This document shows positions 57,869 through 64,000 of a stretch of DNA of 64,000 bases, in pieces. The stretch is taken from NCBI RefSeq assembly GCF_016597725.1, contig NZ_VCGY01000007.1, forward strand, positions 62,001 through 126,000. The letters are read 5' to 3'. The DNA is from Marinobacter sp. 1-4A (GTDB taxonomy: Bacteria > Pseudomonadota > Gammaproteobacteria > Pseudomonadales > Oleiphilaceae). How positions within the stretch are numbered: the first letter of the stretch is position 1; each line of letters opens with the position of its first letter. A program made the translations under genes and the position numbers. The notes under the pieces were generated by a model. The model was not told the DNA's origin. It did no database searches and worked only from the letters and a program-made list of their open reading frames with translations.

Positions 57869-57927
57869 GTGAAGCCCCTGACCATAAACTTCAAACTACT
57901 CTGATTGCACATCATACGATTAGACCG

Positions 57928-57961
57928 TGTCACCTTGTGTCAGAAATTGTCACCTTTTGTG
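57928..57961. promoter_or_regulatory. Direct repeats TGTCACCTTGTG upstream of nadC
   Basis: TGTCACCTTGTG (57928-57939) and TGTCACCTTTTGTG (57948-57961) are spaced 20 bp start to start, about two helix turns. Position upstream of the nadC promoter and of the divergent DUF1631 gene suggests a regulator site. Regulator unknown. Confidence 0.4.
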
Positions 57962-57994
57962 TACGCCAGACTCAGATCACGTTTCTGCGATAAT

Positions 57995-58023
57995 TTGGCG
58001 AAACCGTTGTCGAACTATAGAAT
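57995..58023 (+). promoter_or_regulatory. nadC promoter
   Basis: TTGGCG (57995-58000), 17 bp, TAGAAT (58018-58023), a reasonable sigma-70 promoter 55 bp before the nadC ATG. Confidence 0.5.
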
Positions 58024-58078
58024 CGTGCGTCCGGAATATGTCAGAACCTTTTAGCCAGTCACAAGCGGGTGCAAAACC

Positions 58079-58918
58079 ATGAATTTCAGTGAACGCCAAC
58101 GCCAGTCACTCATCGAAACAGTAGCCGCTAGCTTGCGCGAAGATATTGGTGATGGCGATATTACGGCCCAACTTATTCCTGCGGATAAACAGGCTTCCGG
58201 CCATGTCATCACGCGAGAACACGCAACAATAGCCGGGCGGGCATGGGTGGACGAAGTTTTTCGTCAGGTAGACACGTCAGTAGCGCTAGAGTGGCTGGTT
58301 GAGGATGGCGAGCGAGTGAGCCCCGATCAGGTTCTATTCCGCATGACAGGAACCGCCAGAAGCCTGCTTACCGCCGAGAGAACTGCACTGAATTGGCTGC
58401 AAACGCTTTCAGCTGTTGCGACAAGCTGCGCTGGTTATGCCGAGCGGGTTGCACATACACCTGTGCGCCTACTCGACACGAGAAAGACTCTACCCGGCTT
58501 ACGATTTGCACAAAAATATGCCGTGACTTGCGGCGGCTGCCACAACCATCGAATCGGCCTGTGGGACGCCTTCTTGATCAAGGAAAACCATATTTCCGCA
58601 TGTGGCTCCATCGCCGCAGCTATTGCAGAAGCCCACAGAATCGCGCCGGGCAAACCAGTCGAGGTGGAAACCGAGAATATGGCCGAGCTAGAGCAAGCGC
58701 TCCGAGCTGGCGCTGACATCATCATGCTCGATGAATTTTCCATGGAGGATTTACGGGCAGCCGTCGCAATAACCGAAGGACGCGCAAAGCTGGAAGCTTC
58801 CGGGGGCATCAACTCAGACACACTGGTTCCCATTGCGGAAACCGGAGTCGATTATATTTCTATCGGCGCGCTGACCAAAGACGTCAAAGCGGTAGACTTG
58901 TCTATGCGCCTAGGCTGA
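58079..58918 (+). CDS. nadC: Quinolinate phosphoribosyltransferase
   Basis: 279 residues. Makes nicotinate mononucleotide from quinolinate and PRPP in NAD synthesis. [13 protein letters not shown] near the start, then [40 protein letters not shown], the catalytic and PRPP-binding segment, and [12 protein letters not shown] for phosphate binding. The ribosome site is weak. The promoter and direct repeats lie upstream. Confidence 0.95.
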   Translation: MNFSERQRQSLIETVAASLREDIGDGDITAQLIPADKQASGHVITREHATIAGRAWVDEVFRQVDTSVALEWLVEDGERVSPDQVLFRMTGTARSLLTAERTALNWLQTLSAVATSCAGYAERVAHTPVRLLDTRKTLPGLRFAQKYAVTCGGCHNHRIGLWDAFLIKENHISACGSIAAAIAEAHRIAPGKPVEVETENMAELEQALRAGADIIMLDEFSMEDLRAAVAITEGRAKLEASGGINSDTLVPIAETGVDYISIGALTKDVKAVDLSMRLG

Positions 58919-58947
58919 CGTGAATGGTCAGCATAAATAGGCGTTAG

Positions 58948-59283
58948 TCAGCTCCCCGAAAGTAGCTGATCGATCGCTTCAAGCGCTCGGATCAAACCTT
59001 GCCCTGATTCCGGGCGGCCGCGAAAGTACTCCTCAGCCATGGGCGCAATGCCAGAGACTGAAGGCAAAGGATGCCCGTTCTCAACGATCAGCTTCATGCG
59101 CTCAAGAAACACAAACTGAACCCACTGGGTGAACTCTAAGGTATCGATACAGAAAGGCTCGGTGCTTTGAAATGCCGCCTGTGGTGGGCGCTCGGTTGCC
59201 CATAGGCCAATCGTGCGCAGCTCCATTTCAATGGCCAGAAGACAATCCGCAACCTGCCCTGCAACCTTATCGGAATCCGTCAT
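58948..59283 (-). CDS. yqcC: YqcC family protein
   Basis: 111 residues, helical, of the YqcC (DUF446) family: LLAIEMELRTIGLWATERPP, FCIDTLEFTQWVQFVFLERM, MAEEYF. Function unknown; in several gammaproteobacteria it is near pseudouridine synthase truC, which is not seen here. Starts 12 bp after parA, with GAGGG upstream, so it is probably in one operon with it. Confidence 0.83.
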   Translation of the reverse strand: MTDSDKVAGQVADCLLAIEMELRTIGLWATERPPQAAFQSTEPFCIDTLEFTQWVQFVFLERMKLIVENGHPLPSVSGIAPMAEEYFRGRPESGQGLIRALEAIDQLLSGS

Positions 59284-59295
59284 AAAGCCCTCGGT

Positions 59296-60093
59296 TCAAT
59301 CGGCCAAAGGCTCTAGTTCTACCGCCTCGCCATTGAGTACGCGATAAAGATCTTCGAACTGACGTGTAAGCGGGTGTTTTGGTGCCATGTGAATCAGCGG
59401 TTGCCGGCTCTGGTGAGACTCTTTCATTTTTACGGAGCTGGACAAACGCACCGGCAATACCGGCAGACCCTCTGCAATAAGCTCTTTAACCAACTGTTTT
59501 GGCAGACTGGCCCGAGGTTGAAACTGGTTTGCGACAATACCTTCAACCACAAGCTCCTCGTTGTGGTCTTCTTGCAAATCGCGAATTTCACTAAGAATGT
59601 TATAAAGTGCCTGACGGGAAAAATCGTCACAGTCAAACGGAATCAAGCACCGATGCGCAGCAATAAGCGCGGAGCGGGTATAAAAATTCAGGGCTGGCGC
59701 TGTATCAATGTATATTTCATCAAACGACTCACCCAGCTTCTTTAACGCCTCTCTGAGCTTATAGATTTTATGCTTTGCCTCAAGCTTGCGTTCAAGAAAA
59801 TCCAGTTCAGGGCTGGAAGGCAAAACAAAGAGATTTCTGAACGGCGAAGCATGAACAAATTCTTCAGGGCGACGATTGAATACCTTGAACGCTACCGTTT
59901 GCTCCAGCATGTCTGCAACAGTATCTTGAAGCTCGCTAGCGGGCTTGCCCAACAAGTAATGCGTTGAGTTACCTTGGGGGTCAAGGTCAACCACCAAAGT
60001 ACGCTTGCCGCGTGCAGCGCTGATTGCTGCCAGATTGCAGGTAATACTGGATTTGCCGACTCCGCCTTTTTGGTTGAATACTACCCGTCTCAT
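59296..60093 (-). CDS. ParA family ATPase (orphan)
   Basis: 265 residues of the ParA/MinD superfamily. Deviant Walker A KGGVGKSSITCNLA near the start, LVVDLDPQGNSTHYLLG, and the DTAPALNFYTRSALIAA switch region. The chromosome/plasmid ParA is followed by parB; here there is no parB or parS, and the partner gene is yqcC. It may position another cargo (chemosensory or protein cluster) rather than DNA. The C-terminal tail is longer than in McdA-type proteins. GGAGAG precedes the ATG. Confidence 0.85.
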   Translation of the reverse strand: MRRVVFNQKGGVGKSSITCNLAAISAARGKRTLVVDLDPQGNSTHYLLGKPASELQDTVADMLEQTVAFKVFNRRPEEFVHASPFRNLFVLPSSPELDFLERKLEAKHKIYKLREALKKLGESFDEIYIDTAPALNFYTRSALIAAHRCLIPFDCDDFSRQALYNILSEIRDLQEDHNEELVVEGIVANQFQPRASLPKQLVKELIAEGLPVLPVRLSSSVKMKESHQSRQPLIHMAPKHPLTRQFEDLYRVLNGEAVELEPLAD

Positions 60094-60177
60094 GTCGTCT
60101 CTCCATCTGGCGCTTCATTCAGCGTCTAATCGTTAAAGTTCTGTTTTTGTGTGATGTAACGCTTGGCTTGTATGTTC

Positions 60178-60894
60178 TTACCACCGCATGACCGCTTTCA
60201 CGAATGGCACGGTGAGGCGCCTTTGCGCCTGCAAGGAGTTTTCATCGAGGGTGTCGAGAATGCCTAACAATTCGCCAAGTCGCCTTGAGGCCCTGCGCAT
60301 AATAAAGCCTGCGACATCGTCCGTCATAGTCAGCCCACGCTTTTGTGCACGAGCCATCAGAATTTTCAGGCGATCATCGTCACGATAGGTTCCCAGTTGC
60401 ACGGTAAAGCCGTGGTGCAGCCGGGACACCAAATCCGGTAGTACGAAAGGCAAAGATCCGGGAACTTCAGAAAGACTAACAACCAGCATATGACCGCCAT
60501 CATGCAGCCGGTTATAGAGATGAAAAACCGCTTCTTCCCAGTCGGCCTTACCCGCTACCCGATCCAGATCATCGAGTGCAACCACATCCATGGTATCCAG
60601 TCCCGCCAGCGCTTCCGGGCCGAAGGGCTCTAGCTCGGCAATACTAATACAAACCGCCGTTTTCCCTTCCGCTTCTGCGTGATGGCAGGCCGCCTGCAGC
60701 AAATGGCTTTTGCCGGTATCCGAATCGCCACAAACTACGACCACTGGCAGGCCAGCCGGCTGGCTCAATACCGAAGACAGGCGCAACGCCGCTTCCCGGT
60801 TGCGATCACCATGAAAGTTGTCAAAACGTGCGTCGTCCCGAAGCCGGACGCCAAGCACCAGCTGAGAGTTGCTCACGGGTGTCTGGCCCTCCAT
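60178..60894 (-). CDS. hda: DnaA regulatory inactivator Hda
   Basis: 238 residues. DnaA-like AAA+ protein that, with the clamp, stimulates hydrolysis of DnaA-ATP. Core motifs: Walker A GDSDTGKSHLLQAA, Walker B VVALDDLDRV, sensor segment DLVSRLHHGFTVQLGTY, and the helical lid GLTMTDDVAGFIMRRASRRLGELLGILD. A usual N-terminal clamp motif is seen as QLVLGVRL. Lacks a DNA-binding domain. Overlaps the pgsA-like gene by 22 bp, so coupled. Confidence 0.93.
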   Translation of the reverse strand: MEGQTPVSNSQLVLGVRLRDDARFDNFHGDRNREAALRLSSVLSQPAGLPVVVVCGDSDTGKSHLLQAACHHAEAEGKTAVCISIAELEPFGPEALAGLDTMDVVALDDLDRVAGKADWEEAVFHLYNRLHDGGHMLVVSLSEVPGSLPFVLPDLVSRLHHGFTVQLGTYRDDDRLKILMARAQKRGLTMTDDVAGFIMRRASRRLGELLGILDTLDENSLQAQRRLTVPFVKAVMRW

Positions 60895-61433
60895 GCGCGC
60901 TTACCCCAAACGACAATATAGTGCCCGCCACTGAAGACCGTTGAAACTGCGACCAAGCAAATTCCAATATCCAACCATATCGGCTGCACCGGCAAACCAG
61001 CCAAAATAACAATAATGCCCAAAATGACAACAATCTGAACCAGCGTATTCAGCTTGCCGGGTATGCTGGGCTCCATATCGAAGCGACCGATACCGTAATG
61101 GTAAACCAGCGCACCTCCCACAATAAGAAGGTCTCGACCAACGATCAGTGCAAACAGCCACAGAGGTAAAACCGAGGTATAAGTCAGCACCAAATAGGCT
61201 GTAATCAGTAGCGCTTTATCGGCCAGTGGATCAGCCACAGCACCGAAACGGGAGCGCCAATTAAAATGCCGCGCAAGAAAGCCATCAAGGCCATCTGTCA
61301 CCGACGCCACAGCAAAAATGAACAAAGCGAGCCGGTACTCCTGCACCAGCAGCGCTCTGGCAAAGGGAGCTATCAATAGAATGCGCACAAACGTCAGAGC
61401 ATTGGGTATCCAGCGCCAGGCGTGTGACCTCAC
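60873..61433 (-). CDS. CDP-alcohol phosphatidyltransferase
   Basis: 186 residues, integral membrane. CDP-alcohol transferase motif VTDGLDGFLARHFNWRSRFGAVADPLADK (D-x2-DG-x2-AR-x8-G-x3-D-x3-D) with a flanking set of about five helices. Could make phosphatidylglycerophosphate (PgsA) or a related lipid; the exact alcohol cannot be told. Starts at GTG. A second pgsA may exist elsewhere. Coupled to hda. Confidence 0.85.
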   Translation of the reverse strand: MRSHAWRWIPNALTFVRILLIAPFARALLVQEYRLALFIFAVASVTDGLDGFLARHFNWRSRFGAVADPLADKALLITAYLVLTYTSVLPLWLFALIVGRDLLIVGGALVYHYGIGRFDMEPSIPGKLNTLVQIVVILGIIVILAGLPVQPIWLDIGICLVAVSTVFSGGHYIVVWGKRAWRARHP

Positions 61434-61454
61434 TCAATTGCCTCCGGTAGCGGC

Positions 61455-62789
61455 TTACTGCCCGCCATTATTTCCGATAGCTGGCACGGGTTGCCAGCGG
61501 TAATAAAGAACTTGATAAAGTGACTCGAACGCCTGCTCGGCCTCTTCTTCGTCTACGGGCGAGGGTTGGTAGCTAAACATAGTCTGCTCAGACGACTCCT
61601 TTTCCAACTCACCTTCCGGAATCGCTTCTTGCTGATTCTCGTTAGAATCAAGCTGTGTCGGTTTTGCCGAAGCGGCTGCAGACGACGGGAGTGGTGACGG
61701 GCGGGCCGCTTGACTTTCCTGTGATCCGCCCTCAACGGGCACAAACCGAGAATCCAGGGCAATATACTCCCTAAGCTGGTCAAGCTCACCGGAAAAGCCA
61801 ACTCTCAGCGTTAACTGCTCGCCCTTAACCCGGGATGCACCTACATTTTCAACTGGCGTTAAGCCCTCCAGAACTTGAGTGGCTTTGCCGTAGTCTGTAA
61901 CGGTCTTAACACCGCGCAACACGATTTCCACCTGAGGTAGTTCCCCAACCTCACCGGCTGCCACAGCATATCGGTTGGCGTACAGCTCCGCCCAGCGATT
62001 AACCAATGCCTCTGCAAGAGCTTCCCGCGTGTCAGCGCTAACCGACTCTTCGCTGCTATTTAGCTTTGCACCTTCAAATACCCAGCCTGCACGCCACTGA
62101 TTGCCTGAGCGGTTAACACGAACCAGTGCAAGCACGTCATGCTCCACGCCTTCAGACGCCTTGCGAACGCGCCCGGTGAACTGCCCCCATATATCCGACA
62201 ACAACTCTCTATTGCCACTGAACCCTGCGGGAGGCAGGGCTACCGGGAGCCCACGCTCCTGAGCAGCACGAGCAAATGCTGCCGACCAAACGCCCGTTTC
62301 GGCAGCATTGGCTTGGTCTTCGCCAGCACCTGTCACGAGTGTACGAACACCACGGTCTTCGACTGCCACCCAAGCGAGGGTTAAGGGTCGGTTGGCACCC
62401 CAAACGGGAGCGTTGACTGACGCCAGAGCCCGGTTAACACCGACAGCACCAAACGCCATACTCAGGCGGCTTTCACCACTTGCGCCGCGAAGTATCTGAT
62501 AGGACAGCAACAAGGATTCCGCATCTGCCAGCAGAGCGTCTACACCATCAAGAGCAAGCACCTCACGGGTGCCGGAAATCCTCACGAAAACCCGGGCCAA
62601 ACCATCTGCGTAACCTTGGGCAAGAGCGGCTTGCCCGGAGCCAGACACAGGAACTTCGACTGAATAGAGCCCTGATACTGTTACAGCAGTGGCAGATGTG
62701 GGCGTGAAAGCCAGTATGAGCGTACAAAAAACACCAAGCCATAGGGCTCGCAATGGTTTAAAAAACCGGATCTGGTCTGTTACTGGCAT
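61455..62789 (-). CDS. DUF2066 domain protein, exported
   Basis: 444 residues starting at the second ATG (62787-62789), which has AGGG upstream; the first ATG has none. Signal peptide: hydrophobic ALWLGVFCTLILAFTPTSATA. The DUF2066 domain (about 30-330) starts VSGLYSVEVPVSGSGQAALA. The C-terminal part is low complexity (Ser/Gln/Glu), then EEEAEQAFESLYQVLYYRWQP. Function unknown. Conserved position next to purM and hda in related genomes. Confidence 0.82.
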   Translation of the reverse strand: MPVTDQIRFFKPLRALWLGVFCTLILAFTPTSATAVTVSGLYSVEVPVSGSGQAALAQGYADGLARVFVRISGTREVLALDGVDALLADAESLLLSYQILRGASGESRLSMAFGAVGVNRALASVNAPVWGANRPLTLAWVAVEDRGVRTLVTGAGEDQANAAETGVWSAAFARAAQERGLPVALPPAGFSGNRELLSDIWGQFTGRVRKASEGVEHDVLALVRVNRSGNQWRAGWVFEGAKLNSSEESVSADTREALAEALVNRWAELYANRYAVAAGEVGELPQVEIVLRGVKTVTDYGKATQVLEGLTPVENVGASRVKGEQLTLRVGFSGELDQLREYIALDSRFVPVEGGSQESQAARPSPLPSSAAASAKPTQLDSNENQQEAIPEGELEKESSEQTMFSYQPSPVDEEEAEQAFESLYQVLYYRWQPVPAIGNNGGQ

Positions 62790-63001
62790 GAAACACCCTG
62801 CAGTTCGCATGAATGGCGCATAGGATACACCATGCCCCTATGCCTGAGTAGCCAGCCCGGGTTTCCGAAATGCAATCTTGCTTGCGCGAAAACGGCCGGA
62901 TGCAAGAATCCGGAGCGACACAAGGCTTTTACACTTGGAGCCCTACACTGCACCTGCTAAAATCCGCCGCCTGACCCATTGCCCAACGGTTTAAGAACAC
63001 C

Positions 63002-64000
63002 ATGAGCGAACAGAAGCCTTCCCTGACCTACCGCGATGCTGGCGTTGATATTGACGCCGGCAATGAACTTGTCAGCCGTATCAAGGAAACCGCCGCCCGC
63101 ACGCGGCGACCCGAGGTTCTGGGAGGGCTTGGCGGGTTTGGTGCCATGGTCGCGATCCCTTCCGGGTATAAAGAGCCGGTTATGGTTTCTGGCACTGATG
63201 GCGTGGGCACCAAGTTGAGATTGGCGATGCAATTGGAAAAACACGACAGCATTGGCATTGATCTCGTTGCGATGTGCGTGAACGATCTTATTGTTGGTGG
63301 TGCGGAGCCGCTATTTTTCCTTGATTACTACGCCACCGGAAAGCTCAATGTTGATATAGCTGCAAACGTGGTTGCAGGTATTGGCCAAGGCTGTGAGTTG
63401 GCTGGCTGCGCGTTGGTGGGTGGTGAAACCGCCGAAATGCCCGGGATGTACGAGGGTGACGATTACGATCTTGCCGGTTTCTGCGTAGGTATCGCAGAGC
63501 GCAGCGAAATCATCGACGGCAGCAACGTTCAAGCAGGAGACGCGCTGCTCGCACTAGAATCTTCAGGCCCCCACTCCAACGGATACTCGCTGATCCGGAA
63601 GATTCTTGAAGTCAGCGAAGCCGACTTAGATCAACCAATCGGCGATACAACACTTGCGAATGCGCTGATGGCTCCTACACGCATCTACGTAAAAAGCCTG
63701 TTGCAACTTATTCGCGAAGTGGATGTAAACGCTCTTTCACACATCACTGGTGGTGGTTTGCCGGAGAACATCCCCAGAGTTCTGCCCAAGGGCGTAGTTG
63801 CAGCCATCGACACCGAAAGCTGGAAACTCCCCCCCGTATTTCAGTGGCTTAAAGACGCAGGCGGTGTTGCCAGTGAAGAAATGTACCGCACCTTTAACTG
63901 CGGAATTGGCATGATCATCTGTGTTCCCGAAAGCCAGAAAAGTTTGGCGATGGACACCTTGAAGGCCTTGGGTGAGAAAGCTTGGCAGGTAGGCATTATC
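63002..64000 (+). CDS. purM: Phosphoribosylformylglycinamidine cyclo-ligase (partial)
   Basis: AIR synthetase of purine synthesis, from ATG 63002 with no stop before the window end (333 codons seen; about 20 residues missing). Signatures: [100 protein letters not shown]. Divergent from DUF2066 across 212 bp. No PurR box was recognised. Confidence 0.96.
   Translation, partial: MSEQKPSLTYRDAGVDIDAGNELVSRIKETAARTRRPEVLGGLGGFGAMVAIPSGYKEPVMVSGTDGVGTKLRLAMQLEKHDSIGIDLVAMCVNDLIVGGAEPLFFLDYYATGKLNVDIAANVVAGIGQGCELAGCALVGGETAEMPGMYEGDDYDLAGFCVGIAERSEIIDGSNVQAGDALLALESSGPHSNGYSLIRKILEVSEADLDQPIGDTTLANALMAPTRIYVKSLLQLIREVDVNALSHITGGGLPENIPRVLPKGVVAAIDTESWKLPPVFQWLKDAGGVASEEMYRTFNCGIGMIICVPESQKSLAMDTLKALGEKAWQVGII

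Overview
The window is a 64 kb piece of a gammaproteobacterial chromosome, gene-dense and without rRNA, prophage, CRISPR or IS elements. Protein sequences and gene order look like a marine member of the Marinobacter group (inference). Several blocks match the order I remember from Pseudomonas: gyrA-serC-pheA-hisC-tyrA/aroA; csrA/rsmA-lysC-alaS next to tRNA-Ser and tRNA-Arg; lptF/lptG-pepA-holC-valS; chemoreceptor-ampE-ampD-DUF1631-nadC; and hda-pgsA-like-DUF2066-purM. Sodium-dependent features (a Na+-pumping oxaloacetate decarboxylase and a TRAP transporter) fit a marine habitat.

Layout. 1-8.6 kb (minus strand): aromatic amino acid and serine genes behind gyrA, then purU. 8.8-18.7 kb: periplasmic gamma-glutamyltransferase with a small thiamine-binding-like protein, a secreted tail-collar protein, a 1954-residue DUF4347/cadherin-like/RTX/DUF4214 surface protein, and a ZIP transporter. 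18.7-20.4 kb: YghU-type glutathione transferase and small genes. 20.4-25.7 kb: the LexA-controlled mutagenesis cassette imuA-imuB-dnaE2. 26-31 kb: oadGAB and dbpA. 31-36.5 kb: DUF2058, pxpA-like, a membrane thioredoxin and a dctPQM TRAP system. 36.5-41.8 kb: two tRNA-Arg(ACG) genes and tRNA-Ser(GCT) with odd cassettes, then csrA, lysC and alaS. 41.9-51.6 kb: RDD protein, LPS export permeases, pepA-holC, valS, a panE-like gene and a PduO adenosyltransferase. 51.7-64 kb: chemoreceptor, ampDE, DUF1631, nadC, yqcC-parA, hda, pgsA-like, DUF2066 and purM, which runs off the right edge.

The most unusual signal is a family of four 105-112 bp hairpin elements (25787-25896, 46874-46985, 50126-50230, 51614-51723). 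Each has a long, nearly perfect outer stem whose sequence differs between copies, enclosing a conserved core with two small hairpins. On one strand both hairpin loops read A-N-GGA-Y, and two copies match the 12-nt CsrA/RsmA consensus RUACARGGAUGU exactly. Stem positions change in compensating pairs between copies. One copy sits in frame inside the panE-like gene. A csrA gene is in the same window. I propose either a dispersed CsrA-binding module or a REP-like element mobilised as a DNA hairpin. A second, unrelated pair of about 115 bp cassettes with tRNA T-arm-like ends lies in the tRNA-Arg cluster.
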